64,000 bases of DNA, from NCBI GenBank assembly GCA_905221605.1, contig CAJNDS010002171.1:324501-388500 (forward strand). The letters run 5' to 3'. The notes below the pieces were generated by a model. It ran no database searches. It was not told the origin of the DNA and saw only the letters and a program-made list of their open reading frames with translations. The stretch comes from Symbiodinium natans. Lineage: Eukaryota; Sar; Dinophyceae; Suessiales; Symbiodiniaceae. Both the position numbers and the translations under genes were made by a program. Position 1 is the stretch's first letter, and every line of letters starts with the position of its first letter. Positions 1 to 11,345 of the stretch are shown here, in pieces.

Positions 1-327
1 GCTCAGGGCTAAGGGTTCAGGGTTTAGGGTTTAGGGTTTAGGGTTTAGGGTTTAGGGTTTAGGGTTTAGGGTTTGGGGCCTGGGGGTTGGGGTTTGGGGC
101 TCAGGGTTTGGGGTTTGGGGCTGAGGCTTGGGGTGTAGGGCCTGGGGCTTGGGTACATCCCCGATACCCAATGAAAGTATAGATGATTGCAGCAGTCAGG
201 ACGTAGACGTGACGGGGTCTAGCTAGAAAGGCTGGGTGGACCGAAGTCGATGCCATGAAAATGAAAATGAAACGAGCGCAATTTGTAAACTCACATGAAT
301 CCATGAAGAATACGTTACTTTGGCACG

Positions 328-741
328 CTACAAAATGTCAATAATGCGCCGCAACGAAGCTTCAATGTCCAGAAATTTCTCGTGCCATACAGCATAAACA
401 TGATCAGCAACAGCAGTTGCCCGAGGACAGGAATGCAAGAGATTGGGCTGTTCCGCAGTGAAATGAATAAGCTTAGAGCAAAATGGCACTGCCGTCGGCA
501 GTCCGTATGGGTTGAACAATATGCGGCCGCTGCAAATTGCCAAGCAGCTGCATCTGATGAGCATGCTCCGCAGCTTCTCTGGATTTGCGAAAGCGGCTAA
601 GCACAGCCACGAAACTTTTTTGGGACCCGCCCGGGCAAAACAACTCTGCATATAATTGAGACCACTTTTCGAAGTTAAGCGCGAGACGCAAGAAACTTGC
701 TCATGAACATCCTGCGGAGCACGTTTCATGTCGTAAATCAA
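328..741 (-). CDS. Possible coding fragment, unknown product
   Basis: A 137-codon open frame lies in a non-telomeric island. A second, shorter minus frame at 473-691 overlaps it and has an equally protein-like composition (LNFEKWSQLYAELFC). I recognise no domain in either. The island is bounded by telomere-like sequence on the left and by a short telomere-like run near 1045 on the right. It could be a gene fragment carried between arrays, or chance. The rest of the island to 1044 has nothing I can name. Confidence 0.2.
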   Translation of the reverse strand: MIYDMKRAPQDVHEQVSCVSRLTSKSGLNYMQSCFARAGPKKVSWLCLAAFANPEKLRSMLIRCSCLAICSGRILFNPYGLPTAVPFCSKLIHFTAEQPNLLHSCPRATAVADHVYAVWHEKFLDIEASLRRIIDIL

Positions 742-1170
742 TGTTATCCAGCCCGGTGGAATCGTTTTTCTGGCAATTTTCGGGACACTTCAAGAAATGG
801 ATAACTGAGGAGCTTGAACAAAAGGCTAATATTGAGGAATGACTGCAACGAAGCAATGCGTAGAAAAATCGAATGGCGTGGTATTCTGGGTAGGACATAA
901 TGCTATATAGGGGATGTGAGGTGATGCTACTGGACATTAGTAAGGGTTTAGGCTGAAACTTCTTCGAGGGTCGGGGCCCCTCGCCCCTAAAGCCAGAAAC
1001 CGGCACATGCCCAGGAGCTTCGGATCCACGCAACCCTGCAGGTTTAGAGTTTAGGGTTTAGGGTTTAGGGTTGAGGTGCTAGGGGGTTCAGGGTTCAGCC
1101 TTTCAAGTTCAAGCAACTTGCGGAAAAGTCCCCATTGGGCCCCACAACACTAGGAAAAGATGTTACTTTG

Positions 1171-1497
1171 CCTACTATTTGCTTAAGAACCCCGCCCCCC
1201 CCCCCCCCCCCCCTGCGGCGCGCCAACCAGTCTTCCGTGAAGATCATCAGTCGCACCAGCCTCGTGATCACGAAGCCATGGCCATCACAGAGTGTATCTG
1301 CAGACGCACAGCTTCAGCACGGAGTGTGAGCCGTCCTCGCTTTTAGCCCACAGCACATGGACGCAAGCTGCCCAGCCATCACAGTCGTGATCCAGTCCCG
1401 ACCCCCCCCACCCCACCCCAATAAAAAATCTTCCCTGTCAGGGCAATTTCGGAATTCTTACTTGATATTGCTTGGGGTTCCTAAGCAAATGGTAGTT
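1171..1497. mobile_element. Foldback element, family C (copy 1)
   Basis: The left end TTTGCTTAAGAACCCC at 1178 is mirrored by GGGGTTCCTAAGCAAA at about 1473-1488. A poly-C run of about 20 bases (1194-1213) and a second C-rich run (1400-1420) lie just inside. The ends resemble three other copies at 9888, 37272 and 30613. No ORF in it looks like a transposase, so it would be non-autonomous. Confidence 0.5.
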
Positions 1498-1924
1498 ACA
1501 TCTTGTTCGTCAAGCCAGCCTTCCTGTTTACCCTCTCCTTAGATTCTTGCTGTCTACATTTAGATCCTTTCTGTCATGGCTTGTGGAAGTGTGGAAGTCT
1601 AAAGAGTTTAGGGTTTAGGGACCCACTTCCAGAGTCTCTTTAAACCCTAAAGAGACTTCTACACCGCCTCATTGGAGGAAAAAACTGGGCTCAGAATAGA
1701 GAGAGAGAGAGAGACAGAAGAAGAAGAAGAAGAAGAAGAAGAAAAAGACCTCTGTGAACCCCAAAGCCCAAACCTCAACCCTAAACCCTAAACCCTAAAC
1801 CCTAAAAACCCCCAAAGGCCCAAGCTACTTCAGCTTGTGAACGAAGGCCCATTCCGCGACATGGCAGCTAGAAGTTGCAACCCTACACCCACAACCCTAG
1901 GCACTAAGCCCTACGAATCCCCAA

Positions 1925-2200
1925 GGGTTTAGGGTTTAGGGTTTAGGGTTTAGGGTTTAGGGTTTAGGGTTTAGGGTTTAGGGTTTAGGGTTTAGGGTTT
2001 AGGGTTTAGGGTTTAGGGTTTAGGGTTTAGGGTTTAGGGTTTAGGGTTTAGGGTTTAGGGTTTAGGCCCCCTAAACCCCCCTAAAGCCCTTTAAACCCCC
2101 GTAAAATACCTAAACCTAAACCCGCCTGAACCCCCTGAACCCCCTAAACCCTCCAAACCCCCTAAACCCTGTAAACCCCCTAAACCTTAAACCCTAAACC
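1925..2200. repeat. Telomere array with head-to-head junction
   Basis: About twenty near-perfect TTTAGGG units run from 1925 to 2066. They are followed without spacer by CCCCCTAAA at 2067 and a degenerate C-strand array to about 2200. The opposite-facing arrays therefore touch at 2066/2067. Units right of the junction are far more diverged than those left of it. Confidence 0.85.
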
Positions 2201-2279
2201 CTGAAGCCCGGCTGTTGTCGCCGGGCCCTGCCGTCCTCCTCGTCCTCCTCCTCCTCTGCGTCTTCCTGGGTTCAGGGCT

Positions 2280-2560
2280 CAGGGTTCAGGATGGGTTTAG
2301 GGTTTAGGGTTCAGGGTTTAGGGTTTAGGGTTTAGGGTTTAGGGTTCAGGGTTTAGGGTTAAGGGTTTGAGGGTTGAAGGCCTACAGGGCTTCGGTTTCT
2401 GGCTTTGGCTTTGCTGTGACCTTTAAGGGTTCGAGGGGGGGAGGGAGGGGGGCGGAGCGGCGCCCGAAAACCCTCAACCCTTAACCCTCCAACCCTCAAA
2501 CCCTAAACCCTCAAACCCTAAACCCTTAACCCTGAAACCCTCAACCCTTAACCCGGAAAC
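2280..2560. repeat. Degenerate telomere repeats, both strands
   Basis: TTTAGGG and TTCAGGG units occupy about 2280-2370. After a G-rich stretch, CCCTCAAA, CCCTTAA and CCCTAAA variants occupy about 2467-2560. Units are mixed rather than homogenised. Confidence 0.8.
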
Positions 2561-2599
2561 CCAGAAAACCCTAATCTGCCAAAGTACTTCCGGCTCGTC

Positions 2600-3460
2600 G
2601 GCCAGGTATTCATGCCAGTTCCAGGGGTCGTAATGGTGGTCCTTCAGCACCTTGGCTCGTTCCAGCGCGAACCCTGCTTCCCAAAACCACGAAAACCTGA
2701 AAGGGTTTGGGGTTTAGGGTTTCAGGCTTAGAGGGCTTCGGGCTTCGGGCTTCCGGATGCAGAGTCGGCGTGCGCACGCCTCGCTTGCCTACGGGGCTAC
2801 GACAAAGTCTCCAACTTCCCCCCTTCCCCCCCGCCCAAGAGCCGAGCACTTCATAAAACCCATAAACCCCATCAACGGTCCCCACCCCGCCCCCCCCCAC
2901 CCCCAAAAAAAAAAAAAAAACAACAACAAAGATAGCACAATAGTAAGAATAACAACAACAAGAACAACAAGAGTGACAATGGTAGGAACAACGACAAGAA
3001 GAACAACAAGAACACGAATACTCGAAACAATGGCAAAGAGAATGACAATGATCATGAGAATACAATCGTGTATAGCAAATAATGAGCAGGTCACACCAGA
3101 ACCCTTGAACCCCTAATGTCAAAAACTCGCAACCCCAAGAAGTCCCAAACCCCCAAACCCTCGCCACGGAAAGCCCAGAGCCCTTCAAAGTTTGGTCCGA
3201 GGGCGTTCAATGCCTGCCGCAGTCTCTCGAAAGATTCCACCGGAGTCTCCATGGTGTACACCATGCCGGCTTCGGTTTCAGGGGGGCTTCGGGGGGCTTG
3301 TGGGGTTTAGGGGCGTCTACACCCTCGAGCACCCCACGGATGGAGGCGAGGGCCTTGTGCAGAGTTGTGGTCTACAGATCCATGGCTTCAGGCCTCTTGG
3401 CGTCTTTGGCCTCGGGAAGACTAAAAGCTGGGCAGACCAAAGTGCTGAAATCCTCTAAGG
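2600..3460. other. Island with simple-sequence purine tract
   Basis: This non-telomeric island holds a poly-A run at 2906-2920. A degenerate AAC/AAG-rich tract follows to about 3060 and creates long but low-complexity ORFs on both strands. No recognisable gene was found. Confidence 0.5.
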
Positions 3461-3465
3461 CCTCT

Positions 3466-3744
3466 AAATCCTAAACCCTAAACCCTAAACCCTAAACCCT
3501 AAACCCTAAACCCTAAACCCTAAACCCTAAACCCTAAACCCTCAGCTCAAACTTGAATCCCTATCGACCATGAGCTGCAGACCCCTGGCGGCAGCACCTA
3601 TCTACAAAGCAAGCCAGCCAAGCGCTGCGAGCTGCGGTGCAAGCTTCAACACCACCCGGGTTTAGGGTTTAGGGTTTAGGGTTTCGGGTGTAGGGTTTAG
3701 GGTTTAGGGTTTAGGGCTTAGGGCTTAGGGCTTAGGGTTTAGGT
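3466..3744. repeat. Paired telomere arrays, C-strand then G-strand
   Basis: CCCTAAA units occupy 3466-3543. After an island of about 115 bp, TTTAGGG units with some GGGCTTA variants occupy 3658-3744. The pair faces tail to tail. Confidence 0.85.
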
Positions 3745-3921
3745 TCTCGCAAGGAGACCCCCCAAGTCCCCCGAACCCTGAAAACCCTAGATTTTGGGGT
3801 TTAGGTTTGGGGTTGAGGGTTGAGGGTTGAGGGTTTAGGGCCTTATGAGTAGCCTCCGTTGGGGCATCCTAGTTACAACCTCATTCATAACCTACGCTCT
3901 ACAACCTGAACGATTGTCCAA

Positions 3922-4075
3922 GGTTTAGGGTTTAGGGTTTAGGGTTCAGGGTTTAGGGCTTGAGGGTTAGGGGTTAGGGGTTTAGGGTTTAGGGTTTAGG
4001 GTTTAGGGTTTAGGGTTTAGGGCTTGAGGGTTAGGGGTTTAGGGTTAAGGGCTTAGGGATTAGGGCTTATAAGGC
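3922..4075 (+). repeat. TTTAGGG array
   Basis: Mostly perfect heptamers with GGGCTTGA and GGGGTTA interruptions near both ends. Confidence 0.85.
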
Positions 4076-4157
4076 TTCGGGCTTTTTGGGGGCTTACCCC
4101 TCGACCCTCGGGATAAGAGCAATGCAGAATCACGGCCGGCACACTTAGACCGTAAGA

Positions 4158-4265
4158 GCCCTAAACCCTAAACCCTAAACCCTAAACCCTAAACCCTAAA
4201 CCCTAAACCCTAAACCCTAAACCCTAAGCCCTAAGCCCTCAACCCTCCCTAGACCCTCAACCCGG
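4158..4265 (-). repeat. CCCTAAA array
   Basis: About ten perfect units, then CCCTAAG and CCCTCAA variants. Confidence 0.85.
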
Positions 4266-4369
4266 GTGCCTTTAACCCCAAACAACTATGGCACAAGACA
4301 GCTTCCCTCCAAATGATTCGCGGAGCGACGGCTTAGGGACCTGCCTTACATGTGCCCTACAATGTGAGG

Positions 4370-4496
4370 GTTTAAGGTTTAGGGTTTAGGGCTTAGGGTT
4401 TAGGGTTTAGGGCTTAGGGCTTAGGGTTTCGGGTTTAGGGTTTAGGGTTTAGGGTTTAGGGTTTAGGGTTTAGGGTTTAGGGTTTAGGGTTTGGGG
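4370..4496 (+). repeat. TTTAGGG array
   Basis: Perfect heptamers at the right end; GGGCTTA and TTCGGG variants at the left. Confidence 0.85.
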
Positions 4497-4699
4497 ACCC
4501 CAATTGTAAACTGCAGGCCCTGGGCTAGGGGTTCGGCATTGGGCCTGACTCGGAAGCATCGACGTTTGCTGCACAACTGCAGATCGAGGTGTAGAGACTG
4601 AGACAGCATTTCGCAGATTTCGCGAAGCCAGCACGCTGGCCTCCCTGCAAAATAAGGCAACTTGCTGCAACTGCCCTGGTATCCCAGTTCCGGCATCAT
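4484..4699 (-). CDS. Possible coding fragment, unknown product
   Basis: A 71-codon minus frame begins in the island and runs out into the telomere array, where it ends in the trivial Pro-Lys-Pro translation of the repeat. The upstream part (for example GRPACWLREICEMLSQSL) has a protein-like composition but matches no family I know. An overlapping minus frame at 4470-4730 is equally open, so the evidence is weak. The neighbouring island to 5040 shows nothing further. Confidence 0.15.
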   Translation of the reverse strand: MMPELGYQGSCSKLPYFAGRPACWLREICEMLSQSLHLDLQLCSKRRCFRVRPNAEPLAQGLQFTIGVPKP

Positions 4700-5084
4700 C
4701 CGAAAGACGCAGCGGACATTTTGAAGACAATGAGGCCGGGTTTGGGTTGAGAGCTTAGGGTTGAGAGCTTAGAGTTGGGTGTTTATTCGGGTTCGAGTTT
4801 AGGGTTTAGGGCTCCCCCTATTTATGATCCCTCTGATTTAGTGCAAGGTGGCTAGGGATTTGCCTGACCTTGCGTGAGACTTGCCCGGTGTCGCTGCTTC
4901 AGACTGAATTGGCCCTGTTTGCGACGATGGAGAGCGCGGCCATCGCTTTTGCGGGGTCCGCAAGATCTTCGAATCTTCGGGTGGTGCTGCGGACGCCAGC
5001 ATGGCATGCCTCTATGAGTTTGGCGGTAGAAAGTTTCGGTCAACCTCTAAACCCTAAACCCTAAACCCTAAACCTAGGTCCAAC

Positions 5085-6324
5085 CAAAACCGAAAATCAG
5101 AAGGATTTAGGGCTCATGTTCGGATGTAGGGAGTCAGAGTTTGGTGGTTTGGAGGGTTGCTGGGGGTTGTTAAGCCAGTGCGAGACACACCACAAAGGCT
5201 GCAGGCACAAAAAGGTTGCTCACGGGCGCACGCGAGCCCCGATCTTTAGAAAGCACAGGCTCACACGCAGAGCACGATGCCTTGAGCAACTGCCAGCTGC
5301 GACTTCCCAGCTCGAAGCCGTTATGGGGGCTTCCGAAATGGGGGTTCCTATAGTAAGGATTATACTCTTTTGGGGCATGTTTAGGGTACCCCCTATTTTT
5401 GCAAATTCCAATATAGGCTGTGTAAACCCCCTTGAAGGGCCAGGAAATTCGACAAGTCCTACCACCAACTGGTCAGCTAAGCAAGGGTCGGGGACATGGG
5501 TGTGCTGGTGTTGAGCGTAGAGCTTAAGTGGTTGATAGTAAAGATCGGGAGCAAGCCTAAACTCTACACCCCAAACCCTAAAAAACTATACCCTAAACCC
5601 TAACTGTTAACCCAAGGGCTCTCCCGCCGGTCCCTCCGAGGCCGAGATCCTGTTGGGGAAAGGGTTTAGGGTTTAGGGTTTAGGGTCCTATATACAAACA
5701 GGGCTTTTTGGAATCTCCCTTATAGGGGCCCTTATACCCCAATAGTAGGACCCTTCCTGATGTTTATGTGGTTTTTTTGGGCCGCAAAAAGTGCAAAACG
5801 TCTCCGCCTTTTGTTTGTTGGAGGTTTTCCGGCCCCAAAAGGGTTTCCGCGCGAACACTTGCGCGTGATTCGCAATGACAGCTGCGTGAAAGGTTCCAGT
5901 GGAACTTTGGAAGTTCTGTTCAGGACCCTAAACCTTACACCCCCAGACCCCAAACCTCGAAAACCCTAAACCCCTAACACCCTAAACCCCCGAAGCCATA
6001 AACCCAATTGAGGCTACAAAAAAGTAGTAGTGGAGGGCTGAGGCCGGTTTAGGGCTTGAGCTTAGGACTTAGGGCTTAGGGTTTTTGAGATGTGCAGAAA
6101 TTACATGTCTACAGTCTACAGGCACATCGACAGCTCCTGACGAAAGGTATGACGGTGAATCTGCGGACGTCTGCTGGCAAGCTCCTTGACAAAGATGGGA
6201 CATTCCCCATCTTCGGGTCATGAGGAGGATCCCTACTTTCATGTACCCTAAATTTAAATAAGATCAGATGTATAGTTGCCATACTTACTCCATGAACCTC
6301 CAAGTAGAAAAGTAAACCTTGCAC
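5085..6324. other. Island without recognised gene
   Basis: Mixed sequence with a short telomere run at 5660-5684 and C-strand variants near 5570 and 5960. Short stretches such as CCGAAATGGGGGTTCC near 5334 resemble stretches near 13180 and 20090 and may belong to a further foldback family. ORFs here are short and overlap on both strands. Confidence 0.4.
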
Positions 6325-6446
6325 CCTGAACCCTAAACCCTAAACCTTAAACCCTAAACCCTAAACCCTAAACCCTTAAAGCGCAAGAAGGGCTTCCTGA
6401 AAAGTTGCTGCACACGCATGAGCTCCAGGTTCACAAAGCAGCCCTG

Positions 6447-6860
6447 TAGGGTTTAGGGTTTAGGGTTTAGGGTTTAGGGTTTAGGGTTTAGGGTTTAGGG
6501 TTTAGGGTTTAGGGTTTGGGGTTTGGGGTTTAGGGTTTAGGGTTTAGGGTTTAGGCTTTAGGGTTTAGGGCTTAGGGCTTCGGGTTTAGGGTTTAGGGTG
6601 TAGAGGTAAGGGCTAAATTCTGGGCCCCGTAGGGTTTCGGGTTGGGGATCTCGGCTTTCGGGTAAGGGGTTTAGAGTTTCAGGCTTGGGGGTTTAGGGTT
6701 TCGGGTTTAGGGGTGTAGGGTTTCGGGTTTAGGGGTTAGGGTTTCGGGTTTAGAGTTTCAAGCTTGGGGGTTTAGAGTTTCAGGTTTTGGGGTTTAGGGC
6801 TTAGGGGTTTAGGCTTAGGGGATTCAGATTTCGGGTTTTGGGGTTTTGGGGTTTCGGGCT
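6447..6860 (+). repeat. TTTAGGG array with degenerate tail
   Basis: Near-perfect units run from 6447 to about 6600. About 250 bp of TTCGGG, TTTCAGG and GGGGTTTAG variants follow. Confidence 0.85.
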
Positions 6861-6969
6861 TGGGTGCTTCAAGTTATAACGAATAGAACACAACAGCAGC
6901 CCTGCAAAGGGACGAACGAATCCGAAGCTCACATTTTGCCGGCAAGCCGGACGACGGAGAAGCAATTGG

Positions 6970-7225
6970 GGCTTCGGGTTGGGGAGGGTTCAGTGTTAGG
7001 GTTTAGGTTTTAGGGTTTGGGGTTTAGGGTTTAGGGTTTTAGGGCCGCTTAGGGTTTAGGGTTTAGGGTTTAGGGTTTAGGGTTTAGGGTTTAGGGTTTA
7101 GGGTTTAGGGTTTAGGGTGAAGGGTTTAGGGTTTAGGGTTTAGGGTTTAGGGTTTAGGGTTTAGGGTTTAGGGTTTAGGGTTTAGGGTTTAGGGTTCAGC
7201 TTAGGGTTTTGGGCTTAGGGTCTTG
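6970..7225 (+). repeat. TTTAGGG array
   Basis: Long, mostly perfect heptamer run, with one GGGTGAA unit near 7118 and variants at both ends. Confidence 0.9.
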
Positions 7226-7401
7226 GGTTTTTTGGGGGCGGAGGCATCCGAAGCCCTCACAAGATCGTGGCCACATCATTCAGCTGCTCATCAGGCGTGT
7301 CGTTGAGCGCCTGAGAGAGAGGGCAGCCATGTGAACTCTACTCCGAGGCAGTCCCATGCCACAAGTGTCTCAGATTGGCGGCACCAGCCGAAACAAAGTT
7401 C

Positions 7402-7495
7402 CTCAACCCTAAACCCTAAACCCTAAACCCTAAACCCTAAACCCGAAACCCTAAACCCTAAACCCTAAACCCGAAACCCTAAACCCTAAACTCTG
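7402..7495 (-). repeat. CCCTAAA array with CCCGAAA variants
   Basis: Perfect units with a CCCGAAA variant recurring in a repeated block, which suggests local duplication of a longer segment. Confidence 0.85.
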
Positions 7496-7919
7496 AGCCA
7501 CGACACATTCAGGAAGAGCCGCGCATGAATCACCTCGGGGCGGCTCTCGTGCGCAGGCTGGCCCTTAAGGGTTCACAGGGCTCATAAGGTTCACGAGGGT
7601 TTCGGGTTTCGATTTAGGGTTTAGGGTTGTGGGTTTAGGGTTTTTGGGTTCACAAGGGTTTTGGAGCGTACAGGGCTTATGCTTACAGGGCTTATGGAGC
7701 TTACAGGGCATACAGGGCTTTTCTGCTTTAGGGCTCATAGGCTTCGATTGGCCCCATATGCGGTCCCTCTTGTGGGAGGCGCCTAGCACTTCAGGTTCTT
7801 CGGTAGTCGCCATAAATGGGCACCCAACCCTACTACGACGAGACTGCCACCACCACTCACTAGCACTGCCACTGCCACCATACCACTAACCCCCACCACT
7901 CCCTTAAGAACCCCATGTG

Positions 7920-8098
7920 CCGTCCTTAGTTTCTGGGCTCAAGTACCAATGAAGTGCGAGAGCGTCCCTGAAAAACCTAAAGAATTCTTTCCCTATTTGC
8001 TGGGCCTGAGTACCAGCCAAGTGCTGGAGATTTGGCTTCTAGGACTATTAGGGACAATCTAGCACTTCATTGGTATCTAGACCAAAGACTAGGGACAG
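7920..8098. mobile_element. Large foldback element, family J
   Basis: Two arms of about 55 bp (7920-7975 and 8042-8098) are inverted copies sharing TACCAATGAAGTGC and matching flanks. A related but weaker stretch continues near 8232-8275. No transposase-like ORF lies inside. This could be a MITE or a structured transcript. Confidence 0.5.
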
Positions 8099-8279
8099 CA
8101 CAGCGCTTCGGGTGGCAGCTGGAGAACGAGACCCCCCATCACACATTTAAGCAGTTCATGATGGGACACTCACGCGTGCCAGCTACACTCGACTCTGTTG
8201 GCGGCTTAGGTGGACTCACTTGGGTTTGAAGGACAGTACAGCGGTTTATCGGTACCCGGACTAAGCTCCAAAAGCCCGT

Positions 8280-9175
8280 GTTCTTGTTAAAAGTAGGGGG
8301 GATGTGCTTGGGTAAGAAAATAGCAAACCGCCTTCTACTTCCGACTTAGATTACAATATCATTTGTCTTAACGAAGCTACAGGCCCAAAGATGACCTTTA
8401 GTTCAATCCAACAACGGACATAAGAGACAACCTCTCCTGCTCGTAAATTTAGGATTAGACAGCGCCTCTTCTTTTGTTCTTCAGTTCATCGTGTTATGAG
8501 TAAGAGACACAATGCTTCCTTCTTCTCTGACAACACATTGCACAAATCTGCTCACTTACAATCAGAAACAACAGAACGCTTTTGCTTGTGGTATCAAGTC
8601 TTGTGTTGAAAACAACACAAGCACGCGGGCAATCCAAAGAAAAACTCGCGGAACCAATATGAAGAGAATGGGTTTTCCTTACATAGGAGAATGAATGAGT
8701 GCAACAGTGTTGTTGTTCTTCATGAGAAAGGGGTGGATCCTGGGGGAAGAGGGCGAGAATAGAAATGTTGTATATGTACATATAGAGAGAAAGATTTTTC
8801 TAGAAATATATATATATAAATAGATAGATAGATAGATAGACACACATGAATATATGTGCACATCGTGAGCTACAAGTTTAGATGTTCAGAGGTACAAGAA
8901 ATTTGTGAGTGCACGTATGATCAAGAGCAGACTGTTTGGGAAGGTCACAGGCTTCAGGCGAAGCGTACAATTCATGTAGGGGCCTGAATAGTTGGAATAG
9001 GACTTTGCGGGGGAGGGGGGGGGGGGGGCGTCTAGTATAATGAGATAAGGACCATAAGGCAATACTCAGCAATGCTATTCAGAATTTTTTCGACCCCCTA
9101 TAAAATTTTTGCGGCTGCAAACTTAGCTTCGGGGTCTGGGCTTTAGGGTTTGGGGCTTGTGGTTTTCAAGTGCAT
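8280..9175. other. AT-rich island with (TAGA)n
   Basis: Lower-GC sequence than its surroundings. It holds a (TA)n/(TAGA)n microsatellite at about 8806-8840 and a poly-G run of about 15 bases near 9012-9027. No ORF is convincing. Confidence 0.5.
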
Positions 9176-9236
9176 CCTAAACCCTAAACCCTAAACCCTA
9201 AACCCTAAATCTAAACCCTAAACCCTAAACCCTAAC
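9176..9236 (-). repeat. CCCTAAA array
   Basis: Eight or so units with one shortened unit. Confidence 0.85.
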
Positions 9237-9352
9237 TCCACTCTTTGTTGCCGAGCCGCAAGCTCTGCCGAGATATCCGAGTGGCCAGCCGAGATAGAGA
9301 GGAGCTGCGAGTGGCTCAAGCACCTCGGTGTGGGGGTTTCCGAAATTGGGGG

Positions 9353-9506
9353 GGTTTAGGGTTTAGGGTTTAGGGTTTAGGGTTTAGGGTTTAGGTTTTA
9401 GGGTTTACGCGTTAGGGGTTAGGGGTTTAGGGTTTAGGGTTTAGGGTGTAGGGTTTAGGGTTTAGGGTTTAGGGTTTAGGGTTTAGGGTTTAGGGTTTAG
9501 GGTTTA
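9353..9506 (+). repeat. TTTAGGG array
   Basis: Two near-perfect blocks separated by GCGTTAGGGG-type variants near 9410. Confidence 0.85.
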
Positions 9507-9617
9507 AGTGTTGTTGTGCTGAGGCACAAAAGGCTCGTGCTTGTCCCAGCGACGGCTTGACCGAGATATGTCCACGGCGTCCTTAGCTTCCAGCTTTCAC
9601 CACGTGGATGGGGGTCC

Positions 9618-9710
9618 CCCAAACCCTAAACCCTAAACCCTAAACCCTCACCCCTCACCCCTAAACCCTAAACCCTAAACCCTAAACCCTAAACCCTAAA
9701 CCCTAAACCG
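9618..9710 (-). repeat. CCCTAAA array
   Basis: Perfect units on either side of a short CCCCTCA variant block. Confidence 0.85.
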
Positions 9711-9887
9711 GGGGGGGCGGTTGAAGTCTTGCGAAGCAAGCGTCCATAGGCACGCCTCGCACATCCAATGGCCGGGTGTCACGCGCAAGACAGGGCTCGG
9801 GCCATCCCCACCCGTCTGCTTCTTCGACTTTGGCTTTGCTGGCACTATCCTCGGTTGGCCATCTGTAAACCCTCTGCAAAACGACTG

Positions 9888-9995
9888 TTTGCTTAAGGAC
9901 GCCCCCAAAGACATGACAAATGGTCTTCCTTGTATGGGCAATGTAGGGATTGCTCTCTTTGACTTTTTTTTGGGGCGAGGGGGTTCTTAATCAAA
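9888..9995. mobile_element. Foldback element, family C (copy 2)
   Basis: TTTGCTTAAGGACGCCCCC at the left is mirrored by GGGGGTTCTTAATCAAA at the right. The element is about 108 bp, with a T-run and a G-run just inside the right end as in the other copies. Confidence 0.55.
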
Positions 9996-10040
9996 GAGCA
10001 GAGAAGGTTCCGAAAGATGCTGCTGTCTTACACCCACTCT

Positions 10041-10190
10041 GGTTTAGGGTTTAGGGTTTAGGGTTTAGGGTTTAGGGTTTAGGGTTTAGGGTTTAGAGTT
10101 TAGGGTTTAGGGTTTAGGGTTTAGGGTTTAGGGTTTAGGGTTTAGGGTTTAGGGTTTAGGGTTTAGGGTTTAGGGTTTAGGGTTTAGCGT
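10041..10190 (+). repeat. TTTAGGG array
   Basis: About 21 nearly perfect heptamers with one AGAGTTT variant near 10095. Confidence 0.9.
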
Positions 10191-10562
10191 TGGCCTGCCG
10201 AGGATCATGGCCAGCTGCTTACTCCCAACGATGGGAGTAAAAGTATTGTGGCGGTGGATGCTCCAGGTCCTTCTAGGGGTTCTACCTTGGACCCTTAAGG
10301 GTTCAGGGTTTAGGGTCTGGGCTTTGGGGTTTGGGGTTTAGGGTTTAGGGTTCTACCTTGGACCCTTAAGGTAGTAGCCTTGGGTTGTGGGGCCCCTTTT
10401 CAAGGATCCCTAAGATTATATTCAAGGGCCGTATGAGGAGTCTAGTAAGGGGAAGCTTAAAGGGTACAACCTTAGGGGTACGCGTCCGAATCCCTTGAGT
10501 CCTCGCGTTTCCGGGGTTGCTCCGCTCGGCAGCTGAGACAAATCCGTTGGCCTTGTACAGCA

Positions 10563-10678
10563 CCTTGGTACCCCAGTAACCATATTACGATAAGGGCACC
10601 CTCTTTTGGTTGGGTAATTGATAAGGCAACCTTGAACCCAAAAACAAGGAGGAAAAGGGCACCACTGGGCTACCAAGG
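10563..10678. mobile_element. Foldback element, family E (copy 1)
   Basis: CCTTGGTACCCCAGT at the left matches ACTGGGCTACCAAGG at the right with one mismatch. Subterminal GGGCACC motifs are shared with the other family E copies at 23681, 24510 and 32330. The element is about 116 bp and lacks coding capacity. Confidence 0.6.
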
Positions 10679-11017
10679 CACGAAGTTGTAGGCCACGAAG
10701 AGCATACTCTGACATGAGAGCCCTCCTGAGAACAGGACCTCATTTGGGGCCACCGTCCAATTTGTCAGGGACTTCACACAAAGGTCGTGCTGAAAGGCAG
10801 GATACTTCGCCATCAAGGAGGAGAACATCTGGTGGCGACCGACTACCGCACTGAAGGCCTGGCAGCATAGCTGCGCGTACAGCAGGTCTGGTAGCAGGCT
10901 GTGCATTTCGTGCTTGGTGGGTAAGGACACCCTCTTCACCGTCTGCTTCAGGTAGTCCTTCAGCTGGCGCTCCAAGCTCCAAGAGACGGGGAAGGTCTCC
11001 AGGAAATCCTTGGTCAT
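10670..11017 (-). CDS. Hypothetical protein fragment
   Basis: A 115-codon minus frame with a plausible globular composition (for example FPVSWSLERQLKDYLKQTVK near the N-terminus) and no low-complexity sequence. It lies between an array and foldback element E1, and its last codons reach into E1's right end. I do not recognise a family. It may be an exon or a fragment of a longer gene cut by repeats. The only overlapping frame (10740-10982) is shorter and Gly/Ala/Pro-rich. Confidence 0.35.
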   Translation of the reverse strand: MTKDFLETFPVSWSLERQLKDYLKQTVKRVSLPTKHEMHSLLPDLLYAQLCCQAFSAVVGRHQMFSSLMAKYPAFQHDLCVKSLTNWTVAPNEVLFSGGLSCQSMLFVAYNFVPW

Positions 11018-11255
11018 CTGGTGTAGGGGTTGGGTGTCTCCAGGGTGCAGATCTCAGGGTTTAGGGTTTTAGGGTTTAGGACGCTGAAGTTTGAGTAGGC
11101 TCCCGCCCTCCGTACACCACAGGAAACCGATGCTGTGTCAACCTCTAAATTAGGGACCCCAGAACAGTCCTGTGATGGACATCCGGTCCGCATGGCGGGG
11201 GTTGGAGAAACCACACATCCCGGCGGGACAAACACTCCCCGCCCCCTCAACAAAA

Positions 11256-11345
11256 AATCTAAACCCTAAACCCTAAACTCCCTAAACCCTAAACCCCAAA
11301 CCCCAAACCCCAAACCCCAAACCCCAAACCTAAACCCTAACCTAA
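11256..11345 (-). repeat. CCCTAAA/CCCCAAA array
   Basis: A block homogenised to CCCCAAA (about five units) is embedded among CCCTAAA units. A (TA)n run follows at 11367-11383. Confidence 0.85.

Noticed and set aside
20-76. The leftmost array as a true chromosome end
   Set aside because: It is short, reads into further sequence, and identical arrays occur throughout in both orientations. The window edge is arbitrary.
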